A stretch of DNA of 39,942 nucleotides from Streptomyces sp. SM11 (GTDB lineage: Bacteria; Actinomycetota; Actinomycetes; Streptomycetales; Streptomycetaceae): contig NZ_NEUE01000214.1 of the NCBI RefSeq assembly GCF_002910905.1, positions 1 to 39,942 of the forward strand, read 5' to 3'. Below the pieces are notes generated by a model. That model did no database searches. It saw only the letters and a program-made list of their open reading frames with translations, and was not told the origin of the DNA. Position numbers and translations under genes: made by a program. Shown here piece after piece: positions 17,969-25,710 of this stretch. Each line of letters begins with the position of its first letter. Position 1 is the first letter of the stretch.

Positions 17969-18586
17969 TCATTCGCCGCGGTACAGCTGGCGCTTGTCGA
18001 TGTAGCGGACCACCCCGTCCGGCACCAGGTACCAGACCGGCTCCCCCTGCGCGACCCTCTCACGACAGTCCGTGGACGAGATCGCGAGCGCGGGCACCTC
18101 CACGAGGGAGACGCCGCCCTCGGGCAGCCCGTCGTCCGTGAGCACGTGACCCGGGCGGGTCACACCGATGAAGTGGGAGAGCGAGAACAGCTCCTCCGCG
18201 TCGCGCCAGGTGAGGATCTGGGACAACGCGTCGGCACCGGTGATGAAGAAGAGGTCTGCCTCGCCGTGGACCTCGTGCAGGTCCCGCAGCGTATCGATGG
18301 TGTACGTCGGTCCGCCACGGTCGATGTCACTGCGGCTGACGGAGAACTGCGGGTTGGACGCGGTGGCGATGACCGTCATCAGATAGCGGTCCTCGGCCGG
18401 GGAGACCTTCTTGTGGCTCTTCTGCCACGGCTGACCGGTCGGGACGAAGACGACCTCGTCGAGATGGAACTGGGCGGCCACTTCACTGGCCGCCACCAGG
18501 TGTCCATGGTGGATCGGGTCGAATGTCCCGCCCATCACGCCGATACGGCGTTTGTCGGGGCCGGTAGGCACTTCCTGCTCTCCCAT
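17969..18586 (-). CDS. nadD: Nicotinate-mononucleotide adenylyltransferase
   Basis: A 205-residue NadD that makes deamido-NAD from nicotinate mononucleotide and [18 protein letters not shown] (T/HxGH nucleotidyltransferase motif) is at about residues 16-30, and [10 protein letters not shown] near the C-terminus matches the ISSTxIR motif with Thr-Asp-Cys in place of the usual residues. The ATG at 18584-18586 is used; GTG at 18571 or 18607 are alternatives, and none has a strong ribosome site. It ends 19 bases before the LCP start and is probably co-transcribed with it. Confidence 0.93.
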   Translation of the reverse strand: MGEQEVPTGPDKRRIGVMGGTFDPIHHGHLVAASEVAAQFHLDEVVFVPTGQPWQKSHKKVSPAEDRYLMTVIATASNPQFSVSRSDIDRGGPTYTIDTLRDLHEVHGEADLFFITGADALSQILTWRDAEELFSLSHFIGVTRPGHVLTDDGLPEGGVSLVEVPALAISSTDCRERVAQGEPVWYLVPDGVVRYIDKRQLYRGE

Positions 18587-18623
18587 GCGTGCAGAGCCTA
18601 CTGGCACAGCTGTACGCCCCGGC

Positions 18624-18785
18624 TCAGCGGTCGCGGTTGAAGCGGGTGGTGACCCACAGCAGGAACATCAGCGCGAGGAAGGCCCCGACGCCGATGACGT
18701 AAGGGTTGAGGCTTTCGTGGTTGCCGCCCTCGCCGCCCTCGGAGGCGAGAGTGACCAGCTGGTGTGCGGTGCTCGTGAGGCTCAT
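18624..18785 (-). CDS. 53-residue single-pass membrane protein
   Basis: Sequence begins [17 protein letters not shown]. An acidic/Gly stretch follows, then one membrane segment ([18 protein letters not shown], residues 29-46) and a basic end (TRFNRDR). Predicted N-out with a short cytoplasmic basic tail. It lies 37 bases before nadD and may be its first operon partner. A small protein of this shape is common before nadD in Streptomyces. Function unknown. Confidence 0.7.
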   Translation of the reverse strand: MSLTSTAHQLVTLASEGGEGGNHESLNPYVIGVGAFLALMFLLWVTTRFNRDR

Positions 18786-18869
18786 CTTCGGCAGGACCTA
18801 TCGATCGTGAATCGGAAGGAAGACGTCGGTCACATCGTATGCGGGACCCTCGGGCACGCTCACGGCGAC

Positions 18870-19022
18870 TCAGTCGTTGTTGTCGTCGTTGCGGTATCCA
18901 CGCAGCAGGAACCAGGCGAGCAGCACCGCGCCGAGGATCGAGACGAGCAGCACGATCCGGAGGGTGCCGCCCGGTCCCTGTTCCTGGGACGCGGCGGCGA
19001 GCAGTACGGCGGTGTGCGGCAT
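18870..19022 (-). CDS. 50-residue single-pass membrane protein
   Basis: Begins MPHTAVLLAAASQEQ, has a membrane segment at residues 21-42 (LRIVLLVSILGAVLLAWFLL) and ends in GYRNDDNND, an acidic Asn/Asp tail. GAGGAG stands 7 bases before the ATG at 19020-19022. Same strand as the 53-residue protein and of similar design but without clear sequence similarity. Function unknown. Confidence 0.7.
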   Translation of the reverse strand: MPHTAVLLAAASQEQGPGGTLRIVLLVSILGAVLLAWFLLRGYRNDDNND

Positions 19023-19132
19023 TCGGGCGCTCCTCAAAGTTATCCACAGCCCCCCGCACACCGTAGCGCCAGCGCCTACGCTGGTTTTTGTCCGGGGGAC
19101 GAGCAACGTCTCGTACGAACAGGGGGCCATCC

Positions 19133-20287
19133 ATGACCGACAACAGTCACGAGAACGTGCCGAGCAGGCAGCGCCGGCGATTCCCCGGGATCTCCTCCCG
19201 GGCCTATGAGCACCCCGCCGACCGCTCGGCCCTGGTGGCCCTGCGCAAGCTGACCGGGTTCGACACCGTGTTCAAGGCGCTCAGCGGACTGCTCCCGGAG
19301 CGCAGCCTGCGGCTGCTCTTCCTCTCCGACTCCGTCCGGGTGAGCGAAGCTCAGTTCGCCCACCTCAACGACATGCTGCGGGACGCGTGCTACATCCTGG
19401 ACCTGGAGAAGGTCCCGCCGATGTACGTGAAGCAGGACCCGCAGCCCAACGCCATGTGCATCGGGCTCGACGAGCCGATCATCGTGGTCACCACCGGCCT
19501 GGTCGAGCTGCTCGACGAGGAGGAGATGCGGGCGGTGGTGGGCCACGAGGTGGGCCACGCGCTCTCCGGCCACTCGGTGTACCGGACGATACTGCTGTTC
19601 CTGACCAACCTCGCCGTGAAGGTCGCCTGGATCCCGCTGGGCAATGTGGCGATCATGGCGATAGTGACGGCGCTGCGCGAGTGGTTCCGCAAGTCGGAGC
19701 TGTCCGCGGACCGGGCCGGACTGCTGGTCGGCCAGGACATCACGGCCTCGATGCGCGGTCTGATGAAGATCGCGGGCGGCAATCACCTCCACGAGATGAA
19801 TGTGGACGCCTTCCTCGCCCAGGCCGACGAGTACGAGAAGGGCGGCGACCTCCGCGACTCCGTCCTCAAGATCCTCAATGTGCTGCCCCGGACACATCCG
19901 TTCACCACCGTGCGGGCCGCCGAGCTGAAGAAGTGGTCGGAGACCCGCGACTTCCAGCGGATCATGGACGGCCACTACCCGCGGCGCGGCGAGGACAAGG
20001 ACACCTCGGTGACCGACTCGTTCCGGGAGTCCGCCTCGCACTACGCGGACACGGTGCGCACCAGCAAGGACCCGCTGATGAAGCTCGTGGGCGACATCGC
20101 CGGCGGCGCGGGGGACCTGGGCGGCAAGCTGCGCGACAAGTTCACCGGAGCCGGAGCGGGGGGCGCGAAGGGCGGGGCGCAGGACACGTCCAGCGGTTCC
20201 GCTACGGACGGGGACGAGACGTCGGGCCGGCCTGAGGACCCTGAGGAGGGGAGCCCGGGGACGTCGGGGCCGTCGTCGGGGAGCTGA
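19133..20287 (+). CDS. M48-family zinc metallopeptidase
   Basis: A 384-residue peptidase. HEVGH at 138-142 is the HExxH zinc site and Glu189 (KSELSADRAG) the third ligand. A hydrophobic pair of helices around 152-182 may lie in the membrane. The last 60 residues are a Gly/Ser/Glu-rich tail. The ATG at 19133 has AGGGGG upstream. Relatives are HtpX/Ste24-like peptidases that act on misfolded membrane proteins. The 3' end overlaps the convergent gene at 20202 by 86 bases. Confidence 0.9.
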   Translation: MTDNSHENVPSRQRRRFPGISSRAYEHPADRSALVALRKLTGFDTVFKALSGLLPERSLRLLFLSDSVRVSEAQFAHLNDMLRDACYILDLEKVPPMYVKQDPQPNAMCIGLDEPIIVVTTGLVELLDEEEMRAVVGHEVGHALSGHSVYRTILLFLTNLAVKVAWIPLGNVAIMAIVTALREWFRKSELSADRAGLLVGQDITASMRGLMKIAGGNHLHEMNVDAFLAQADEYEKGGDLRDSVLKILNVLPRTHPFTTVRAAELKKWSETRDFQRIMDGHYPRRGEDKDTSVTDSFRESASHYADTVRTSKDPLMKLVGDIAGGAGDLGGKLRDKFTGAGAGGAKGGAQDTSSGSATDGDETSGRPEDPEEGSPGTSGPSSGS

Positions 20288-21350
20288 CGGCCGCCAGGGT
20301 CCCGCAGAGCGCCGCCGTCGGCCGGCCCGTGGCGTACGGGTCGGCGGCGGCGGGTCCGCGGTCGTCCGCCCGTTCCCCGGCGAGGAGCGGGCGGAGCATC
20401 CCGGTCGCGTCGGCCGAGCAGGACTGCGGCCCTGCCTGGATGTAGGCGGTGCGCACCTCCAGGCGGTGCAGTCGCAGGTCCTCCCGGTCGAAGCGGAAGT
20501 GCAGCTCGCGCCGCACGGTGAACAGGGATGCGCCGTCCTCCCGGTGGGGTCCGTCCGCCGGGCGCAGGGCGTAGGTGAAGGTGTGGTCCGAGATGACGCC
20601 GAGGGCGCCCGCCGCCTCCTCTTCGTAGCGGATGGTGCCCTGGACCCGGATCTGCGGGTCCGCGAGCTCCACCTGTTCCGGGTCGAAGCGCACGAGCCAG
20701 CCGGTGGCGGCGTGGCTCCCGTCGTCCGCCGGGCTGCTCAGACTCCGTTCGAACTGGGCGCGCTGGTCCGGGTCGAGGAGGTGCTCGACGGGCCGGCGTA
20801 CGGAGCCGGTGAGGACGTCGGGGTTCAGGGACGACTCCACCAGGTAGTCCTTGACCGTGGCGAGAGCGGCGGTGATCTGGCTGTCGGAGAAGTTCCGCGT
20901 GCGCTCCACGGCGGGGAAGGCGATGCCTGCCACGCCCGTGCGGAATCCGGAGACCGGCTCGGCCCGGTACAGCCGCTCGGGTGATCCGCCCGGTACGGCG
21001 CCCCGGGGGGCCAGGGGGACGACGGTGGTCCGCAGAGGTTCGGCGCGCCGGGTGGCCGGTTGGGGGTACGGGCTCCGGAAGCCGACGTAGACGGCCACGG
21101 CGAAGGCCAGGGCGATGAGGACCACCAGGGCTACGGCGGCCCGGGAGCCGCCGCCACCGCGGACGGAGAGCTGCTCCTCGGGCAGCGCCCGGACGGCGCG
21201 GGCGTGCTCGCCCATGCGTTCCTGCGCCGAGTACTCCTGCATCCGGGCAGCCTGGACGAACGATTCGTCGAAGACGAGCGAGCGGTATTCGTCCTCGCCG
21301 CCCGCGGGGTTCTCGGGCGGGCCGTCCGGCGGTTCTGAGCGGCCTGTCAT
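20202..21350 (-). CDS. Membrane-anchored protein with an acidic VFDE motif, unknown function
   Basis: A 382-residue protein. The N-terminal 80 residues are cytoplasmic and contain EYRSLVFDESFVQAARMQE near 20-40. One membrane segment is at about 75-95 (AAVALVVLIALAFAVAVYVGF). The extracellular remainder has a fold with several beta-rich segments and ends in a Thr/Ser/Pro tail. GGGAGAG precedes the ATG at 21348-21350. The next minus-strand gene upstream carries the same acidic motif, so the two are probably functional partners. Conserved in Streptomyces; I cannot assign a function. Confidence 0.8.
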   Translation of the reverse strand: MTGRSEPPDGPPENPAGGEDEYRSLVFDESFVQAARMQEYSAQERMGEHARAVRALPEEQLSVRGGGGSRAAVALVVLIALAFAVAVYVGFRSPYPQPATRRAEPLRTTVVPLAPRGAVPGGSPERLYRAEPVSGFRTGVAGIAFPAVERTRNFSDSQITAALATVKDYLVESSLNPDVLTGSVRRPVEHLLDPDQRAQFERSLSSPADDGSHAATGWLVRFDPEQVELADPQIRVQGTIRYEEEAAGALGVISDHTFTYALRPADGPHREDGASLFTVRRELHFRFDREDLRLHRLEVRTAYIQAGPQSCSADATGMLRPLLAGERADDRGPAAADPYATGRPTAALCGTLAAVSSPTTAPTSPGSPPQGPQAGPTSRPRP

Positions 21351-21558
21351 GACTTCTCTCCCGATCTCCACACCGGTCGGTTCGGTGCGCAACGGTCTGC
21401 TTCGGCCGAGCGGCGTTGGCAGCGAGAAGCCCCCCTGGGAACGAGGGGTCACATCTTCAGGGTAGGTCGATTGCGGTCTGCGTAAACGCGGAGACCGCCG
21501 GGAAGTGCGAGGGCGGAGGGGGCGGCCATCGGCGAACGGGTGACGTGAGGGGGTGGGC

Positions 21559-22143
21559 TCAGGGCACCCGGGGCTCGGCGGAGACCGCGGGGCGGGAGTA
21601 GTCCGCGGAGGCCGATGGGACGGCCCCGGGCTTGTCCACGCCGCTGGTGGCGGGCGGCGGCATCTGGTCCTGGCGGTTGTTCGAGGTGCCCCGGTAGACC
21701 GCGCTGAAGGCGAGGGAGACCATGCCGACGCCCATCACCAGGGCCAGCAGCCAGGCGACCGGCCGGTGCCAGCGGGCGGAGTTGCGGTAGGGGCGCAGGG
21801 AGCCGCCGTGGCGGCCGTAGGGACCTGGGGCGGAGTCGTCGCCCCCGACGCCGTGGTCTGGGTCGTAGTCGAGGTCGTGGGGGTCGTGGTAGCCCCGGGG
21901 GCGTCCGTAGGGGCCGTATTCGTCGTCGGTGCGACGGTTCCGGCGGGCGCGGGCCGCGTCGGCCTCGGAGCGGGCCTCGGCGGCGGCGAGCAGGCGCTCC
22001 ACGGCGGTGGGCTCGTGGACGGGCGCCGACCGGACGAAGTCCTCGTCGAACACCACGGAGGCGAAGTCCTCGTCCGCGCCGCCGCGGTCGTCGTCGGGCT
22101 CCCAGCCGTCCGGGAACGGCTTGCCCCCCACGTCGTCCGGCAC
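21559..22143 (-). CDS. Membrane protein with a DEDFASVVFDEDFV motif, unknown function
   Basis: A 194-residue protein. The acidic motif DEDFASVVFDEDFVRSAPVHE (around residues 25-45) leads into an Ala/Glu/Arg helix (AVERLLAAAEARSEADAAR), then a Gly/Pro/Tyr/Asp-rich linker. One membrane segment (AWLLALVMGVGMVSLAFSAV) is at about 130-149, followed by a short outside tail. Start is GTG at 22141-22143, without a strong ribosome site. It shares the VFDExFV motif and general design with the protein at 20202-21350. Confidence 0.78.
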   Translation of the reverse strand: MPDDVGGKPFPDGWEPDDDRGGADEDFASVVFDEDFVRSAPVHEPTAVERLLAAAEARSEADAARARRNRRTDDEYGPYGRPRGYHDPHDLDYDPDHGVGGDDSAPGPYGRHGGSLRPYRNSARWHRPVAWLLALVMGVGMVSLAFSAVYRGTSNNRQDQMPPPATSGVDKPGAVPSASADYSRPAVSAEPRVP

Positions 22144-22222
22144 GGGTTCAGCGTAGCCCCGTCGGGACCTTTTGGGCAGGGACCCCGCGAACTCCCCCGG
22201 ATCGACGGGAAGGCGAACATGC

Positions 22223-22254
22223 GGTCGGCCCCTTCTGGGCGGGAGGGGCCGACC
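22223..22254 (-). terminator. Perfect 11-bp hairpin after proA
   Basis: GGTCGGCCCCT (22223-22233)/AGGGGCCGACC (22244-22254) with a 10-base loop, 25 bases past the proA stop. Confidence 0.8.
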
Positions 22255-22279
22255 GGACGGGCCGAGGCGGATCCAGGCC

Positions 22280-23563
22280 CTAGCGGATGTGCCCGTCCCC
22301 CGTGACGATGTACTTCGTCGAGGTCAGCTCGGGCAGGCCCATCGGACCGCGGGCGTGCAGCTTCTGCGTGGAGATGCCGATCTCGGCGCCGAAGCCGAAC
22401 TGCCCGCCGTCCGTGAAACGCGTGGAGGCGTTCACGGCGACCGTGGCCGAATCGACCCATTGGGTGAACCGGCGGGCGGCGGCCTGCGAAGTGGTGACGA
22501 TCGCCTCGGTGTGGCCGGAGGACCAGAGCCGGATGTGGGCGACCGCCGCGTCCAGGGAGTCGACGACCGCCGCGGCGATGTCGTAGGAGAGGTACTCGGT
22601 CTCCCAGTCCTCCGTCGTCGCCGGGACCACCGTGGCCTTGGTGGACTCGGCGTGGGCGAGCACCCGCTCGTCGCCGTGGACGGTGACCCCGGCCTCGGCC
22701 AGCGCGTCCAGGGCGAGCGGCAGGAAGGCGTCCGCCACGTCCTTGTGGACGAGCAGGGTCTCGGCCGCGTTGCAGACGCTGGGCCGCTGGGCCTTGGAGT
22801 TGATCAGGATGTCGACCGCCATGGCCAGGTCCGTCTGCGCGTCGACGTAGACGTGGCAGTTGCCGGTGCCCGTCTCGATGACGGGGACGGTCGACTCCTC
22901 GACGACCGTGCGGATCAGCGAGGCGCCGCCACGCGGGATGAGGACGTCGACCAGGCCGCGGGCCCGCATCAGTTCCGTCACGGAGTCACGGCTCTCGCCC
23001 GGGACGAGCTGTACCGCGTCGGCCGGCAGTCCGGAGCCGCCGACCGCGTCGCGCAGGACCCGGACGAGGGCGGTGTTGGAGGCGTAGGCGGAGGAGGAGC
23101 CTCGTAGCAGGACCGCGTTGCCGGACTTCAGGCAGAGGGCGGCGGCGTCGACGGTGACGTTGGGCCGGGCCTCGTAGATGATGCCGACCACGCCGAGCGG
23201 GACCCGCACCTGGCGGAGGTCGATGCCGTTGGGCAGGGTCGAGCCGCGCACCACTTCGCCGACCGGGTCGGGCAGGGCCGCGATGTCCCGTACGTCGGCG
23301 GCGATGGCGCGGATGCGTTCCGGGGTGAGGGTGAGGCGGTCGATGACGCCTTCGCTCGTCCCGGCCTCGCGGGCGCGCTCGACGTCCTCCGCGTTGGCCT
23401 CGACGATCTCGCTCGTGCGCACTTCGAGGGCGTCGGCGATGGCCAGCAGCGCGTCGTCCTTGGCCGCGCGCGGAAGTGGCGCGATGTCGGCGGCGGCGGC
23501 ACGGGCCCGGTAGGCGGTCTGCGCGACCGGGGAAAGGTTGTCGTAGGGCGAGAGCGTGGTCAT
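22280..23563 (-). CDS. proA: Gamma-glutamyl phosphate reductase
   Basis: A 427-residue member of the aldehyde-dehydrogenase superfamily. It reduces glutamyl-5-phosphate to glutamate semialdehyde in proline synthesis. Visible family segments are [50 protein letters not shown] (catalytic Cys in the SVCNA motif) and [18 protein letters not shown]. The ATG at 23561-23563 is fixed by the family N-terminus ([10 protein letters not shown]). A perfect inverted repeat includes this ATG and no Shine-Dalgarno sequence is visible. proB, the preceding enzyme, is 0.7 kb upstream with one unknown gene between. Confidence 0.96.
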   Translation of the reverse strand: MTTLSPYDNLSPVAQTAYRARAAAADIAPLPRAAKDDALLAIADALEVRTSEIVEANAEDVERAREAGTSEGVIDRLTLTPERIRAIAADVRDIAALPDPVGEVVRGSTLPNGIDLRQVRVPLGVVGIIYEARPNVTVDAAALCLKSGNAVLLRGSSSAYASNTALVRVLRDAVGGSGLPADAVQLVPGESRDSVTELMRARGLVDVLIPRGGASLIRTVVEESTVPVIETGTGNCHVYVDAQTDLAMAVDILINSKAQRPSVCNAAETLLVHKDVADAFLPLALDALAEAGVTVHGDERVLAHAESTKATVVPATTEDWETEYLSYDIAAAVVDSLDAAVAHIRLWSSGHTEAIVTTSQAAARRFTQWVDSATVAVNASTRFTDGGQFGFGAEIGISTQKLHARGPMGLPELTSTKYIVTGDGHIR

Positions 23564-23594
23564 GCCCGCAGAGTAATGCGCGCTCTGCGGGCAT
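23562..23594 (-). promoter_or_regulatory. Inverted repeat that includes the proA start codon
   Basis: ATGCCCGCAGAG (23562-23573) and CTCTGCGGGCAT (23583-23594) are exact reverse complements separated by 9 bases. In the mRNA the 3' arm runs into the first bases of the AUG, so the hairpin would cover the initiation site. As DNA it could be an operator. Confidence 0.6.
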
Positions 23595-23660
23595 CCGTCA
23601 CGTATCCCGTGATGCGAGACGGCCGACCCGAGGGGCGGACGCCCGCGGATCACCCCGGGG

Positions 23661-24053
23661 TCAGTAGGGGTGCACGCCCACGGGGGCCGCGGGCGGCGGT
23701 CCGTAACCCTCGGCGATCCGCAGGTGGTAGGTCTCGCGGTCGATGACTTCGAGGCCGACGATCTCCCAGGGCGGGAGCCGGGCGCTGGAACGGTGCTCGC
23801 CCCACAGCCGCAGCGCGACCGCGGCCGCGTCGTGCAGATCGCGGGCCTCCTCCCAGTAGCGGATCTCCGCGTGGTCGTTGGCGTAGCGGCTGGTCAGCAG
23901 GAAGGGATGGTCGTGGGCGAGCTGTTCCAGGCCGCGTCTGACCTCGCTCAGCGGCGTCTCGGCGCCCGAGACGCTGAGGGTGATGTGCCAGAGCTTCGAC
24001 TGCGGGGGCTCCTCCTTCGCCGTCGTGACCGGCTTCCGTTCGACGGTGTCCAT
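23661..24053 (-). CDS. Conserved hypothetical protein between proB and proA
   Basis: A 130-residue soluble protein with no membrane segment. It contains [39 protein letters not shown] and [11 protein letters not shown] and ends in a Pro-rich tail. The composition suggests an alpha/beta fold of small ferredoxin-like type. The ATG at 24051-24053 starts [10 protein letters not shown] do not recognise a domain. The location between two proline-synthesis genes is common in Streptomyces but gives no proof of a link. Confidence 0.75.
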   Translation of the reverse strand: MDTVERKPVTTAKEEPPQSKLWHITLSVSGAETPLSEVRRGLEQLAHDHPFLLTSRYANDHAEIRYWEEARDLHDAAAVALRLWGEHRSSARLPPWEIVGLEVIDRETYHLRIAEGYGPPPAAPVGVHPY

Positions 24054-24280
24054 CGGGAGTGGATTCCGGTCAAAACCCACCCCCGCTCCGACACTCGTCA
24101 GGGCGCGGTTGGCCGTGCCTCGGGGCGGCGCCCCCGGGCGCGCTCGTCTCACCGGCGGCCTCCTGTGATGTGTTGCTGTGCGGTACCCCTGTTCCCCCAC
24201 TACAAAGTGGACCAGTCCACAGCCGGGCGTGGGGTGGTTTTGGTAAAGGTCCCTGCCGGAGAGTGGGACTTTCAGCCGAT

Positions 24281-25474
24281 TCAGGGGATGAGGCGCGGCG
24301 CGAGGAGGACCAGATCGTCCCTGTGTACGACCTCGCGCTCGTAGGCGGGCCCCAGTTCGCGGGCCAGATCCCGGGTGGAGCGGCCGAGCAGCTGGGGGAT
24401 CTCCTTCGCGTCGAAGTTGACGAGGCCGCGGGCGATCGGGGTGCCGTGCGGATCGCGCAGTTCGACGGGGTCGCCTGCACTGAACTCGCCCTCGACGGCG
24501 GAGATTCCGGCGGGCAGCAGCGAGGTGCGCCGCTCCACCACGGCCCGTACGGCGCCGTCGTCGAGAGTGAGCGCGCCCTGCGGGGTGGAGGCGTGTGCCA
24601 GCCACAGGAGCCGGTCGGCGGAGCGGCGGCCGGTGCGGTGGAAGTACGTGCCGGTGTCGCGGCCCGCCAGGGCGTCGGCGACCCGGCTGGCGGAGGTGAG
24701 GACGACGGGGACGCCGGCGGCGGTGGCGATGCGGGCGGCCTCGACCTTGGTGACCATGCCGCCGGTGCCCACGCCCGACTTCCCGGCGCTGCCGATGGTG
24801 ACGCCCGCCAGGTCCTCGGGACCGGTGACCTCGGCGACGCGGGAGGCGCCGGGGGTGCCGGGCGGTCCGTCGTAGAGGCCGTCGACGTCGGAGAGCAGGA
24901 CGAGCAGGTCGGCGTGGACGAGGTGGGCGACGAGGGCGGCGAGCCGGTCGTTGTCGCCGAAGCGGATCTCGTCGGTGGCGACGGTGTCGTTCTCGTTGAC
25001 GACGGGGACGGCGCCCATCTCCAGGAGCTTGTCCAGGGTGCTGTAGGCGTTGCGGTAGTGGCCGCGGCGGCTGGTGTCGTCGGCGGTGAGGAGCACTTGG
25101 CCGACGCGGACGCCGTAGCGCGCGAACGAGGCGGTGTAGCGGGCCACGAGGAGACCCTGGCCGACACTGGCGGCGGCCTGCTGGCGGGCCAGGTCCTTGG
25201 GCCTGCGCACGAGGCCGAGCGGGGCGAGTCCGGCGGCGATGGCTCCGCTGGAGACGAGGACGACCTCGCGTTCGCCGCCGTCCCTGACCTTGGCCAGGGC
25301 GTCGACGAGGGCGTCGACGCGGTCGGCGTCGAGGCCGCCGGAGGCCGTGGTGAGCGAGGAGGACCCGACCTTGACGACGACCCTGCGGGCGCCGGTCACC
25401 CCGGGCCTGGGCCCCGCGCCGTCACCGTCCAAACGCGTGCGGAGTACGCCTGCGGATTCACTTGCCCCTGACAC
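24281..25474 (-). CDS. proB: Glutamate 5-kinase
   Basis: A 397-residue protein (from GTG 25474) with an N-terminal amino-acid kinase domain (RRVVVKVGSSSLT, LVSSGAIAAGL, VNENDTVATDEIRFGDNDRL, GTGGMVTKVEAA) and a C-terminal PUA domain (GALTLDDGAVRAVVE). It makes glutamyl-5-phosphate, the first committed step to proline. GAGGA stands 9 bases before the GTG at 25474. Many relatives begin at the equivalent of the GTG at 25399 (TGARRVVV), so the first 25 residues may be untranslated. It is divergent from the pyruvyl transferase gene. Confidence 0.94.
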   Translation of the reverse strand: MSGASESAGVLRTRLDGDGAGPRPGVTGARRVVVKVGSSSLTTASGGLDADRVDALVDALAKVRDGGEREVVLVSSGAIAAGLAPLGLVRRPKDLARQQAAASVGQGLLVARYTASFARYGVRVGQVLLTADDTSRRGHYRNAYSTLDKLLEMGAVPVVNENDTVATDEIRFGDNDRLAALVAHLVHADLLVLLSDVDGLYDGPPGTPGASRVAEVTGPEDLAGVTIGSAGKSGVGTGGMVTKVEAARIATAAGVPVVLTSASRVADALAGRDTGTYFHRTGRRSADRLLWLAHASTPQGALTLDDGAVRAVVERRTSLLPAGISAVEGEFSAGDPVELRDPHGTPIARGLVNFDAKEIPQLLGRSTRDLARELGPAYEREVVHRDDLVLLAPRLIP

Positions 25475-25551
25475 GTACGCCCGTCCTCATCACGTCGCCC
25501 TGATCGGGCGCCCACCATACGCGAGGCGGCCCGGCAGTCGGCGGTTCGTCT

Positions 25552-25581
25552 CATCGTCCGCGGCCACGGCCGCGGACGATG
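25552..25581. promoter_or_regulatory. 30-bp palindrome in the divergent proB intergenic region
   Basis: Arms 25552-25565 and 25568-25581 (CATCGTCCGCGGCC/GGCCGCGGACGATG) are exact reverse complements with a 2-base centre. The genes on both sides read away from it, so it has no upstream gene to terminate. This favours an operator for one or both promoters. Confidence 0.6.
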
Positions 25582-25670
25582 TCCGGCACCCCGCCCTGCG
25601 AGACGCCCAGGCCGTCACGACCCCGTTCCCGGCGGGCCGAGGGACGAGCCGTTCACGAAATCCTCGGCTG

Positions 25671-25710
25671 TGGTTCATCAAGCTACGCTTTACGTGTGAC
25701 TGATGAACCA
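25671..25710. promoter_or_regulatory. Inverted repeat bracketing the start of the pyruvyl transferase gene
   Basis: TGGTTCATCA (25671-25680) and TGATGAACCA (25701-25710) are perfect reverse complements, 30 bases centre to centre, which is about three helical turns. Between them lie a possible -10 box (TACGCT, 25684-25689) and the GTG start (25696). A dimeric repressor site or an mRNA hairpin are both possible. Confidence 0.55.
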
